Shown here in pieces: positions 54,643-63,211 of a stretch of DNA of 64,000 nucleotides; position 1 is the stretch's first letter; every line of letters begins with the position of its first letter. The notes under the pieces are model-generated. The model did not search any database, was not told the origin of the DNA, and saw only the letters and a list, made by a program, of their open reading frames with translations. The stretch lies in contig CALWJY010000015.1 in NCBI GenBank assembly GCA_944381135.1, positions 1 through 64,000 on the forward strand, read 5' to 3'. A program made the position numbers and the translations under genes. This DNA is from an uncultured Clostridia bacterium (GTDB lineage Bacteria; Bacillota; Clostridia; Christensenellales; UBA1242).

Positions 54643-55287
54643 TTATTCTTCAATCACTTTGCCGTGCTCAAAATAGATTTTTCTTTTGCAAACTTTTTCT
54701 GCAATTTCTGGACGCGTGCAAGCCAAAATCAAAGTGGTGTCTGGAGTTTTCATTTTCTTAATCAAACTTAAGATTGCATCAACATACACATCTGAAATTT
54801 CATCAAAAATGTTGTCCACCAAAAGCAAATCCAACTTTCTGAAAGAAAGACGAATGAGTGACAAAATATATTTGTCTTCTTTACGGATGTTTTTCACTTT
54901 CTCATCTCTGATTTTCTCAATTGAAAAATCAATTATGGCGTTGTTTATCATCTTTTCTGCCTCAGCAGGTTTGACACCCTTTTTGTTTAAAATGTATTTA
55001 AAATTTTCATAAACAGTTTTCTTTTCCAAAAACACAGGACAATATGGCACATAGCCCACACTTAAATCTGTTCTGAAATCAACCTTTTTAAGCGGAATTC
55101 CTTTGATGTAAACTTCTCCAGAATCATAGTCCTGAAGTTTTGCAATCACACGCAAAAGAGTTGTCTTTCCGCTGTTCTGCTCGCCAACAAAGGCAACACT
55201 TTCGCCCGGCTCAATTTCCATACTTATGTCTTCAAGAGCATAAAATTCTTTAGTGTATTTCAAATTAAGATTTTTTATTGACAGCAT
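54643..55287 (-). CDS. Stand-alone ABC ATPase with degenerate signature and Walker B motifs
   Basis: This 214-residue protein is built like an ABC nucleotide-binding domain. Walker A is GEQNSGKTT and the D-loop region is partly present. The signature motif, normally LSGGQ, reads IRKEDKY, and Walker B ends LLLVDNIFDE rather than LLLDEP, though an acidic pair follows. No permease gene lies beside it. It may bind ATP without turning it over or act as a regulatory subunit. I start at ATG 55287 after TTGGAG. It shares the degenerate-signature trait with the ATPase at 11124. Confidence 0.8.
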   Translation of the reverse strand: MLSIKNLNLKYTKEFYALEDISMEIEPGESVAFVGEQNSGKTTLLRVIAKLQDYDSGEVYIKGIPLKKVDFRTDLSVGYVPYCPVFLEKKTVYENFKYILNKKGVKPAEAEKMINNAIIDFSIEKIRDEKVKNIRKEDKYILSLIRLSFRKLDLLLVDNIFDEISDVYVDAILSLIKKMKTPDTTLILACTRPEIAEKVCKRKIYFEHGKVIEE

Positions 55288-55385
55288 TTCTCCAACCCCC
55301 ATATTTCAACAATGAACATTTTTTGAATGCACTTTGCTGAAAATACTTTTTTCACATCTATGATAACATAAATTGAGAAAAAATA

Positions 55386-55422
55386 AAAATGATTTGCAAA
55401 CTTTACAAATCATTCTTTTTTC
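55386..55422 (-). terminator. Terminator downstream of the lipoprotein gene, usable on both strands
   Basis: AATGATTTG (55388-55396) pairs with CAAATCATT (55406-55414). T runs lie on both sides, so it could serve the lipoprotein gene read on the minus strand. Confidence 0.5.
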
Positions 55423-55603
55423 TCAAATCGTATTTCGATGTTTATTTTTCAATTTTAAACTTTTGATGTCCAACTTTTTTCCATAACTACACAACTTTTT
55501 GTTCCACTTCCAAAAGCATTGCCCAATATACGAACTTGGTTGTTAATCATCATTTTCACAATTTTTAATTTTCTTTGTGGTATTTTTTGTTTTTCGTGAG
55601 AAT
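55423..55603. other. AT-rich intergenic stretch after the lipoprotein gene
   Basis: No gene or RNA structure is visible beyond the terminator-like hairpin next to it. Confidence 0.3.
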
Positions 55604-56128
55604 TTATTCTTCAGACTTTTTCACCTTGACAGTCACTTCGTCAGAAATAGGCTCTGACAAAACCAAAATTCCTTCTCCTGTTTCTTCGTTTTTCTTTGGC
55701 TTCCCAACCACCATTCTGAAAGTCAAGTCCACATCCATATTCGCCGAAAACCTGAACACACGCGTTCCATATGCGTCATAGTCCAAATATCCCGCCTCAG
55801 TTCCAACGCCATTGGTTTTGCTGATGAGATATGTCAAATTATACCAATAATCCGCACGAGGCAACGAAAGGGTGTAGTCATCACCCAACTCCTCACCAAA
55901 AGTCAACATCAAATTTTCTTCGCTCGACTTGATTTGAAGCCCAACATGCTTATCATTGACACGCTCGTCCTCGTCCAAAATCACCTTGATTGCATATTGC
56001 GTAGATTGCGCTGAAGTGATGTCGCTGATATGCGCGCAATTCACCTGCGTTCCATCTTCACAGCCAGCAGACAAAACACAAAGCCCAACGCAAAACAAAC
56101 TGAATACACCAATCATAAACTTTTTCAT
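55604..56128 (-). CDS. Predicted lipoprotein of unknown function
   Basis: The 174-residue protein starts MKKFMIGVFSLFCVGLCVLSAGCEDG. The lipobox LSAGC puts the lipid on Cys23. The rest is a beta-rich secreted domain. There is no recognised family. The ATG at 56128 has no ribosome-binding site; TTGATA (56163-56158), 17 bases and CACAAT (56140-56135) end six bases upstream, so the transcript is predicted to be leaderless. An in-frame start at 56143 would lie inside the promoter spacer. Confidence 0.78.
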   Translation of the reverse strand: MKKFMIGVFSLFCVGLCVLSAGCEDGTQVNCAHISDITSAQSTQYAIKVILDEDERVNDKHVGLQIKSSEENLMLTFGEELGDDYTLSLPRADYWYNLTYLISKTNGVGTEAGYLDYDAYGTRVFRFSANMDVDLTFRMVVGKPKKNEETGEGILVLSEPISDEVTVKVKKSEE

Positions 56129-56134
56129 AAAATT

Positions 56135-56163
56135 ATTGTGCACTTTTTGTTTAAAAATATCAA
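56135..56163 (-). promoter_or_regulatory. Promoter giving a predicted leaderless lipoprotein mRNA
   Basis: On the minus strand TTGATA (56163-56158), exactly 17 bases and CACAAT (56140-56135) are followed by six bases and the ATG at 56128. Confidence 0.45.
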
Positions 56164-56261
56164 AAATTCGAAAATAAATTAAATTTTCTTGAATAAATTT
56201 AAAAGCAAATCAAATTTTCTTGAATAAATGAAGTCAACTTCCAAAGTTTTTTTTAGTCAAC

Positions 56262-56292
56262 AAAAAAAAGAGTTGCCTCATTGACAACCCTT
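56262..56292 (-). terminator. Terminator of hpf
   Basis: On the minus strand AAGGGTTG pairs with CAACTCTT and is followed by a T8 run. It lies about 110 bases past the hpf stop codon. Confidence 0.7.
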
Positions 56293-56404
56293 TAATTTTC
56301 ATTAGTAAAAACTCATCATTTTATTGAAACATTTAATTTCAACCAGAATGCATCCAACTCAATAATGAAAATCTTGTTTTTGTTTAGATTTTTCTTAGAT
56401 TTGC

Positions 56405-56932
56405 TTAGAAATTAACCTCAATAAGACCAAATTTGCCATCGTTTCTTCTGTAAATCACATTCACTTTCCCTGTTTCTGCATTGAGGAAAATGTAGAATGT
56501 GTGTCCCAAGCGCTCAATGGCATCTTTTGCATCTTCAAGCAAAATTGGCTCAAGGTCAAAAGTCTTCTTTTTGTAGATGTCAGGAAGTTTGAGGTCTGGA
56601 AGTTCATCCAAAAATTCAAACCCAACAACTTTTGTTCCACCACGCTTTTTCTGTTGAAGTTTTTCTCTGTTTCTGACAATCTGCTTTTCAAGTTTTGGAA
56701 GCGCGAGGTCGATGTTGTCATACATATTCTGTCCTGAAACCTCCGAGCGATACAAAAGCCCCTTGTTTGTGATTGTCACTTCAAGTTTTTGGTTTTTGTT
56801 TTGCTCTGAGCAAACAACTCTTGCAGAAGCACCCTCACCAAAATATTTGTCAAGGCGAGAAAGTTTTTCTGTCATGACATCCTTAAAACGCTTTGCGATT
56901 TTATATTTGTTTTCAATAAATTCAACTTTCAT
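56405..56932 (-). CDS. hpf: Ribosome hibernation promoting factor, long form
   Basis: HPF dimerises idle 70S ribosomes into 100S particles. The N-terminal domain (residues 1-95) matches the S30AE fold (VEFIENKYKIAKRFKDVMTEKLSRLDKYF). A Lys-rich linker and the C-terminal dimerisation domain (about 118-175, KTFDLEPILLEDAKDAIERLGHTFYIFLNAETG...) mark the long form. The length of 175 is normal. The ribosome-binding site is AAAGGAG. It is single, upstream of the clpC end. Confidence 0.95.
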   Translation of the reverse strand: MKVEFIENKYKIAKRFKDVMTEKLSRLDKYFGEGASARVVCSEQNKNQKLEVTITNKGLLYRSEVSGQNMYDNIDLALPKLEKQIVRNREKLQQKKRGGTKVVGFEFLDELPDLKLPDIYKKKTFDLEPILLEDAKDAIERLGHTFYIFLNAETGKVNVIYRRNDGKFGLIEVNF

Positions 56933-57126
56933 TTTTTTCTCCTTTTTAAGCGAAAAGCACTCTCACTTTTCTTTATGCTTGTTTTTTGTTTACATCTACA
57001 TTCTAACAAATTTTTTTGCAATCTCAAAACGATTTTTCATGATTTTTGCAGTTTTGTCCTTTAAATAAACAAAGATTAATAAAGTTTTGCCTTTAAGCAT
57101 AAAGTTTTGTTTTTTCTTAAGGTTTT

Positions 57127-59559
57127 TCATTCTTTCCCGTTGAATGTCAGTCCTTTTCCGTCAAAACCAACTTCAATTGTGCCATGGTCTGGAAGTGCGC
57201 CAAGCAAAATCTTCTCAGCAATCCGGTCTTCAATCTCCTGCTCAATGAAACGCTTAAGCGGTCTTGCACCATAGATGAGGTTTGAACCCTTTGCGACAAC
57301 ATAGTCAATTGCCTTTTTGTCAACAACAAGCTTCAAGCCTTTTGCAGACAATCTCTTGTTGATTCCTTCAATCATGATATCAGCAATCTTGATGAGGTCT
57401 TGTTTTGAAAGACTTTCGAAAATGCAAATCACATCAATTCTGTTGATGAGTTCCGGTTTAAATTTTTTCTTAAGCGCATCCATATAGATGTCGCGCTCGG
57501 CAAGTTTTTCGGTGTTTTCTGTTCCAAAACCAAGTTGACGCTGTTGTCTGATTTCGTTTGCACCAATGTTGCTTGTCATGATGATGACTGTGTTCTTGAA
57601 AGAAACCGTTCTGCCTTTGCTGTCTGTCAGTCTGCCATCATCCAAAATTTGTAAAAGTGCGTTCAAGACTTCTGGATGCGCCTTTTCAATTTCGTCAAAA
57701 AGCACAACACTGTATGGTTTTCGGCGAACTTGTTCTGTCAACTGTCCACCCTCATCAAAACCAACATATCCTGGAGGCGAACCAATCAGTTTTGAAACTG
57801 TATGACTTTCCATAAACTCGCTCATGTCAATTCTGATGATATTGTTTTCATTGTCGAAAAGTGCTTCAGCAAGTGCTTTGCAAAGTTCCGTTTTGCCCAC
57901 ACCTGTTGGCCCCATAAACAAGAAAGAACCAATTGGTCTTTTGCTGTCTTGAAGCCCGACGCGCGCACGCCTGATTGCTTTTGACACCGCATTGATTGCC
58001 TCATCCTGACCAACAACACGCTTGTGCAAAATTTCTTCCAGGTGCAAAAGTTTTTCTTTCTCGCCCTCTGTCAGTTTTGTCACAGGAATGCCTGTCCATT
58101 TGGAAACAACCTCAGCAATTTCGTTCTCGCCAATCTGACCACTTCCGCTCTTTTTGACAATTTTTTCGTTTTGAACTTTCAAGTCGTTTTCCAAATTGAT
58201 GATTTCAGATTGCAATTTTGCTGCCTTTTCATAATTCCTTTGAAGTGACGCCTCATCTCTGCTTGCCGAAAGCGATTTGATTTTGTCTTCCAAATCTCGC
58301 ACTTTCTGAGGTTTCAGCGTGAAATTAACCTTTGCACGCGCACAAGCCTCATCAATCAAGTCAATTGCTTTGTCTGGCAAACTTCTATCGGTGATGTATC
58401 TGTCAGAAAGGTTTGCTGCAGCCTCAATTGCCTCTTGTGTGATGATGACCTTGTGGAACGCTTCATAGGTGTCTTTCAAACCTTTCAAAATTTCAATGGT
58501 TTGCTCCACCGATGGCGGATTGACCATGACAGGTTGGAAACGACGCTCCAAAGCCTTGTCTTTTTCGATGTATTTGCGATATTCATCCGTGGTTGTTGCA
58601 CCAATTGTTTGAAGTTCGCCACGCGCAAGATATGGTTTCAGCATGTCTGATGGGCTTGTTTCGCCCTTCTCACTGCCAGCCTGTGCAAGAGTGTGAATTT
58701 CATCAATAAAGACAATGATATTTCCGCTTTGAATGATTGTTTCAATCACATCTTTCAGTTTTTCTTCCATCTGACCACGATATTTCGTGCCAGCCATAAG
58801 CCCACCAATCTCAAGCGCATAGATGTTTTTGTCTTTAAGTTCTTCTGGAACATCTCCGCTTGCAATTGCCTGAGCCAAACCTTCCACAACTGCCGTTTTC
58901 CCGACACCCGCTTCACCAATCAAGACAGGGTTGTTTTTTGTTTTTCGACAAAGAATTTCAATCACTCTTTGAATTTCGTCTTCCCGTCCAATCACAGGGT
59001 CAAGTTTGTGCTGTCTTGCTTTCAAAGTTATGTCGCTTCCCATTTCAAGAAGTTTCTCTGGCAATGTGCTTCCAGCCTGAGAATTTTCGTCAGTTTTCTT
59101 GCTTTCTTTGTTTCCGCTTCCAATTTGCAACGATGCCATAAGTTTTGTTTTCATTTCGTCCACATTGACATTGAAGAAATTTTCAAGCATTCTTGTGGCA
59201 TAGCAACTTTTGTTGGAAAGAATTGCCAAAAGCAAATGTTCTGTGCCAATGAAAGAATGCCCCAAATCCATGGCGATTTGTTGCGCAATTTGGAAAAGTT
59301 CTTTGGTTCGTGGCGTCAACTCCACACTTCCAAAAAGTGTGACACCACTTGATGATTCTTCAAAAATTTCAAACAGCGCGTTTTCAGTGACGCCATATGA
59401 TGCCAAAAGTTTTGATGCGGTACAATCGGAAACGCTGACAAGTCCATAGAGAATATGCTCTGTCCCCACCAAATTGCTTCCAAAACGTAACGCAATTTTG
59501 CTTGCATTCTTAATCACTTTTTCAATGCTGTCTGAAAAAAGTCCATTATTAAGTGCCAT
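57127..59559 (-). CDS. clpC: Clp protease ATPase ClpC
   Basis: ClpC unfolds substrates for ClpP, including proteins marked by McsB. The double Clp-N domain (about 1-145) is followed by AAA1 with GEAGVGKT (215-222) and FIDEIHTLA. The linker coiled coil (UVR-like, [20 protein letters not shown]) follows. AAA2 has [16 protein letters not shown] and [12 protein letters not shown], and a C-terminal D2-small domain. The 810-residue length is normal. The ribosome-binding site is AAAGGAGG. It follows mcsB on the same strand after about 190 bases; no CtsR-type operator was found. Confidence 0.97.
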   Translation of the reverse strand: MALNNGLFSDSIEKVIKNASKIALRFGSNLVGTEHILYGLVSVSDCTASKLLASYGVTENALFEIFEESSSGVTLFGSVELTPRTKELFQIAQQIAMDLGHSFIGTEHLLLAILSNKSCYATRMLENFFNVNVDEMKTKLMASLQIGSGNKESKKTDENSQAGSTLPEKLLEMGSDITLKARQHKLDPVIGREDEIQRVIEILCRKTKNNPVLIGEAGVGKTAVVEGLAQAIASGDVPEELKDKNIYALEIGGLMAGTKYRGQMEEKLKDVIETIIQSGNIIVFIDEIHTLAQAGSEKGETSPSDMLKPYLARGELQTIGATTTDEYRKYIEKDKALERRFQPVMVNPPSVEQTIEILKGLKDTYEAFHKVIITQEAIEAAANLSDRYITDRSLPDKAIDLIDEACARAKVNFTLKPQKVRDLEDKIKSLSASRDEASLQRNYEKAAKLQSEIINLENDLKVQNEKIVKKSGSGQIGENEIAEVVSKWTGIPVTKLTEGEKEKLLHLEEILHKRVVGQDEAINAVSKAIRRARVGLQDSKRPIGSFLFMGPTGVGKTELCKALAEALFDNENNIIRIDMSEFMESHTVSKLIGSPPGYVGFDEGGQLTEQVRRKPYSVVLFDEIEKAHPEVLNALLQILDDGRLTDSKGRTVSFKNTVIIMTSNIGANEIRQQRQLGFGTENTEKLAERDIYMDALKKKFKPELINRIDVICIFESLSKQDLIKIADIMIEGINKRLSAKGLKLVVDKKAIDYVVAKGSNLIYGARPLKRFIEQEIEDRIAEKILLGALPDHGTIEVGFDGKGLTFNGKE

Positions 59560-59744
59560 AAATGTATCCTCCTTTTAAAAACCCAAGAAACTGCAACGGA
59601 ACCAAATTGTTCAGGTTTAAATCTATATAAATTCAGCAAAATCAAAAACAACCAAAGTATCATTGACACATTCTATAATTAAAAACATCAGTCATCTTTG
59701 AAAAATCTCATAAATCGGCACAAAATTGCTTCAAAATTTGCAAA

Positions 59745-60767
59745 TTAAATGCCTTTTGACACAATCTCTCGGATTTTCTTATTTATATACTCAGCCCGGA
59801 CGCGTTCTTCCTTTAAATTTTCAGAAAAATTTTCAATTTCTTTCAATTCTTTCAAATTGGCTGTGCATCCCTCCACCGAAAGCCTGTCAAATGCCTTTTG
59901 GTCGTGAATTTTCAAATATCCAAGCGCATCACCAAACTTGACAAGAGACAGAAGTTCAATCATTTCTCTCTCTTGCAGAAGCGAACATTCTTTCAAAACC
60001 CCATATGCACGGAAAATTTCGTCCACAAGCCTGTCATGGTTCACCGACAAAATGTCCTCGCGTGCTGAAAGTTCCATCTCACAAGTTTGATAGACAAATT
60101 CGGAAACACTGTCAATGATTTCCTCTTCGCTCATGCCAAGAGAGTTTTGATTGGAAATTTGATAGAAACTGCCATATGTTTGCGTTCCCTCGCCATAAAT
60201 TCCACGAATGGTGAAACCCGATTTGTGCGCGTCTTTTTTGACAATTTCAATTTCTTCGTTCCTCTCAAGTGCTGGCAAAAAAAGCATGACGGAGGCGCGC
60301 ATGCCCGTGCCCAAATTTGACGGAGAAGAGGTGATGAAACCATAGTCGTCCGAATATGCCACATCCACTTCCGAAAGCAACAAATCGTCCAATTTTTTGA
60401 TTTCGCGAAAAGGTCGAAACAAATTAAACCCCTTCACAATGCATTGTTCCCGAATGTGATCCTCTTCATTCATCATGATGATGAGATGTTCGTCTGGCGA
60501 AAGTGCCACCGCCGAAATGTCCTTGTTTTCAATCAATTCCTTGCTTATGATGTGACGCTCCAAAAAAGCATTGCACTCATTGAGAGAAAGTTTTTTGAGT
60601 TTGATTATGTCAAAATCACCATATTTTTCCAGCGCATGAGAAACCGCGGACACAATGAACTCTGCGTCCTTAACCTCTCTCAATTTCGTGAAAAAATTGA
60701 AGCCAGAAACATTTCTTGCCAGCCTAATTCGAGATGAAATTGCAATTTTTTCAAAATTTTCGCTCAT
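59745..60767 (-). CDS. mcsB: Protein arginine kinase McsB
   Basis: McsB phosphorylates Arg residues and marks damaged proteins for ClpC-ClpP. The phosphagen kinase-like fold contains SSRIRLARNVSGF, NEEDHIREQCI, the catalytic-site region SSPSNLGTGMRASVMLFLP, and NQNSLGMSEEEII (usual NxxTLGxSE). A C-terminal domain follows. I start at ATG 60767 (SENFEKIAIS). The longer frame to 60800 has no ribosome-binding site and overlaps a promoter. mcsB is preceded by the mini-McsA gene and followed by clpC. Confidence 0.93.
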   Translation of the reverse strand: MSENFEKIAISSRIRLARNVSGFNFFTKLREVKDAEFIVSAVSHALEKYGDFDIIKLKKLSLNECNAFLERHIISKELIENKDISAVALSPDEHLIIMMNEEDHIREQCIVKGFNLFRPFREIKKLDDLLLSEVDVAYSDDYGFITSSPSNLGTGMRASVMLFLPALERNEEIEIVKKDAHKSGFTIRGIYGEGTQTYGSFYQISNQNSLGMSEEEIIDSVSEFVYQTCEMELSAREDILSVNHDRLVDEIFRAYGVLKECSLLQEREMIELLSLVKFGDALGYLKIHDQKAFDRLSVEGCTANLKELKEIENFSENLKEERVRAEYINKKIREIVSKGI

Positions 60768-60777
60768 ACTTAAAAAC

Positions 60778-60807
60778 ATTTTAGCAAAATTTTCGCGCAC
60801 AATGCAA
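60778..60807 (-). promoter_or_regulatory. Predicted promoter giving a near-leaderless mcsB mRNA
   Basis: On the minus strand TTGCAT (60807-60802), 18 bases and TAAAAT (60783-60778) predict transcription start near 60771, four bases before the mcsB ATG. mcsB has no ribosome-binding site. Confidence 0.4.
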
Positions 60808-60902
60808 AAAATTTAAGCATAATGCATCAAAACATCGAATTTTGTAAACTTCAAGTTTCAAATTTAATTTCAATTGAATGATAAATATTGCAATGATGCC
60901 GT

Positions 60903-61052
60903 TTATTTTTCGTTTTGCTTGTGCCTTTTTCCGCCATACATTTTGTCAACCACTTCTTTGATTGACGGCAAATCATAGCACTTTTCACACCCAACAAACC
61001 CTGTTTCCAAAATTTCATCAGCGCTTGTGTGGCATTTTGGGCATACTTCCAT
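60903..61052 (-). CDS. mcsA: Miniature McsA: single zinc finger, 49 residues
   Basis: The gene lies between tex and mcsB. The ATG at 61052 follows a perfect GGAGG, and TAA is at 60905-60903. It encodes CPKC (residues 4-7), GFVGCEKCYD (Cys22 and Cys25), VDKMYGG and KRHKQNEK at the end. In B. subtilis McsA a second zinc finger of the pattern CPxC...GxxGCxxCY is followed by a basic HxGK-type motif. This protein seems to be only that finger. The normal protein has about 185 residues, with another zinc finger and a C-terminal UVR helix. It probably activates McsB. The start follows the tex stop (61057-61055) by two bases. Confidence 0.8.
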   Translation of the reverse strand: MEVCPKCHTSADEILETGFVGCEKCYDLPSIKEVVDKMYGGKRHKQNEK

Positions 61053-61054
61053 TT

Positions 61055-63211
61055 TTATGCCTCCTCTTTCTCAATTCCTTTCATTGTCAGAGAAATTCTT
61101 TTCTTTGCAAGGTCAACTGAAAGCACCTTAACTTCCACAACGTCACCAACTTTCACAACGTCTGATGGATGTTTGACAAAACTGTCTGAAAGTTGAGAGA
61201 TGTGCACCAATCCGTCTTGGTGAACACCTATGTCCACAAAAGCACCAAAGTCAACAACATTGCGCACAACTCCTGAGAAAACCATACCCTCTTTTAAATC
61301 TTCCATATGGATGACATCACTTCTGAGCACAGGCTTTGGCATACTTTCGCGGATGTCACGGCCCGGTTTGAGAAGTTCGTTTGTGATGTCGTTGAGTGTT
61401 GGAACACCAATTCCGCACTCCTCAGCAACTTTCTTTTCGCCTTTTTGCTCAATCATCTTTGGCAAAAGTACGAGGTTGCCATTTTTGACATCATCCTCAG
61501 TCAAACTGAAAATTTTCAGAAGTTTTCTTGTTGCGTCATAACTTTCTGGGTGAACTGCGGTGTTGTCAAGCACATTTTCGCCACCAACAACACGCAAAAA
61601 ACCTGCGCACTGTTCATACGCTTTTGGACCAAGTTTTGGCACACTCAAAAGTTCTTCACGGCTCTTAAAGCCCTTTGCTTTGCTTCGGAATGTGACAATG
61701 TTTTTTGCAATTGACATATTAAGCCCCGAAACATACGAAAGCAGACTTGGGCTTGCTGTGTTCAAGTCCACACCAACGCTGTTTACGCAATCTTCCACAA
61801 CACCGGTCAAAACTTCTGTCAAGCGGTTTTGTGGCATGTCGTGCTGATATTGCCCCACACCAATTGACTTAACATCAATTTTGATGAGTTCTGCAAGAGG
61901 GTCTTGAAGACGGCGTGCAATTGAAACCGCACTACGCAAATTGACGTCATAGTCAGGAAATTCCTCAGCAGCAAGTTTTGAAGCGGAATAAACCGAAGCA
62001 CCCGCCTCGCTGACAACTGCATAGCTGACAGGATGGTCGCAATGCTTGATGAGTTCGGCAACAAAAATTTCACTTTCTTTTGATGCCGTTCCATTTCCAA
62101 TGGCAATGATGTCCACTTTGTGCTTGTTGATCATGGCAACAAGTTTTTCCATTGCCTCTTCAGTTTTGGAGCGAGGTGGAGTTGGATAGACCACCGTTGT
62201 GTCAAGCACCGAACCATTTTTGTCAATGACTGCAATTTTGCAACCATTGTGATAGCCCGGGTCGAAGCCCATGATGATATTGTTTTTGAGAGGCGCTTCC
62301 AAAAGAAGAGGACGCAAATTGACCTCAAACATCTTGATTGCTTGCTCGTCAGCCATATCTGTGAGGTTGTTTCTGCATTCGCGCTCAAGAGATGGGAAAA
62401 GCAATCTTTCATATGCATCGTCAATCACCTCATCCATGATGGCATTGGTGTTTTCATTGTCTTTTTTGAAATATTTTTCAATGACAGGTTTTGTCAGTTT
62501 TTCATCAATTTGAATTTCAACCTTGAGGCATTTTTCCTTTTCGCCACGGTTGATTGCCAAAATTCTGTGACTTGGCAAATTTTTGACTTCCTGCTTGAAG
62601 TCAGAATAGGTTTCATATGTCAAATTGTTTTCGTTTTCCAGCAAAGTGCAAGCAATGAAGCCCTTTGTTGCAATGATTTCACGAAGTTCCTTTCTCAAAT
62701 CTGCGCTGTCTGAAATGCGCTCTGCAATGATGTCTTTCGCACCTGCAATTGCCTCTTCCACAGTTGGCACTTCCTCAGTGATGAATTTCTTTGCCTCTTC
62801 CATCACATCAACATCCTTGCGCTGTGCTTGCAAGATGTCTGCCAATGGTTCAAGTCCTTTTGCAATGGCAACAGAGGCGCGCGTTTTGCGTTTTGGTTTG
62901 TATGGACGATAGATGTCCTCAACCTCAGTGAGCGTCATGGCGTTTTCAAGTGCAACTTTAAGTTCGTCAGTCCACTTGCCTTGCTCGGTGATGACCTTTT
63001 CCACCTTTGCTTTTTCGTCATCAAGATTGCGCAAATATTTCAATCTGTCCGCAAAATTTCTCAAAACTTGGTCATCGCAAGAGCCGTGCATTTCTTTACG
63101 ATATCTCGCAATGAACGGAATTGTGTTTCCCTCATCAATAAGTTCGATGATGTTGTGTGTGTAGTCGCTTCTAAGCCCAAATTCGCTTGAAAGTCTTTCT
63201 TCAATTGTCAT
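61055..63211 (-). CDS. tex: Tex-family RNA-binding protein with S1 domain
   Basis: Tex is a cytoplasmic nucleic-acid-binding protein linked to transcription and to RNA handling. The N-terminal TEX domain has NTIPFIARYRKEMHGSCDD. A YqgF-type fold carries MGFDPGYHNGCKIAVID and later helix-hairpin-helix repeats (VGVDLNTASPSLLSYVSGL, LGPKAYEQCAGFLR). The C-terminal S1 domain reads FSGVVRNVVDFGAFVDIGVHQDGLVHISQLSDSFV (in part). It has 718 residues. The ribosome-binding site is AAGGAG. Its start overlaps the preceding gene's end by 11 bases. Confidence 0.96.
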   Translation of the reverse strand: MTIEERLSSEFGLRSDYTHNIIELIDEGNTIPFIARYRKEMHGSCDDQVLRNFADRLKYLRNLDDEKAKVEKVITEQGKWTDELKVALENAMTLTEVEDIYRPYKPKRKTRASVAIAKGLEPLADILQAQRKDVDVMEEAKKFITEEVPTVEEAIAGAKDIIAERISDSADLRKELREIIATKGFIACTLLENENNLTYETYSDFKQEVKNLPSHRILAINRGEKEKCLKVEIQIDEKLTKPVIEKYFKKDNENTNAIMDEVIDDAYERLLFPSLERECRNNLTDMADEQAIKMFEVNLRPLLLEAPLKNNIIMGFDPGYHNGCKIAVIDKNGSVLDTTVVYPTPPRSKTEEAMEKLVAMINKHKVDIIAIGNGTASKESEIFVAELIKHCDHPVSYAVVSEAGASVYSASKLAAEEFPDYDVNLRSAVSIARRLQDPLAELIKIDVKSIGVGQYQHDMPQNRLTEVLTGVVEDCVNSVGVDLNTASPSLLSYVSGLNMSIAKNIVTFRSKAKGFKSREELLSVPKLGPKAYEQCAGFLRVVGGENVLDNTAVHPESYDATRKLLKIFSLTEDDVKNGNLVLLPKMIEQKGEKKVAEECGIGVPTLNDITNELLKPGRDIRESMPKPVLRSDVIHMEDLKEGMVFSGVVRNVVDFGAFVDIGVHQDGLVHISQLSDSFVKHPSDVVKVGDVVEVKVLSVDLAKKRISLTMKGIEKEEA

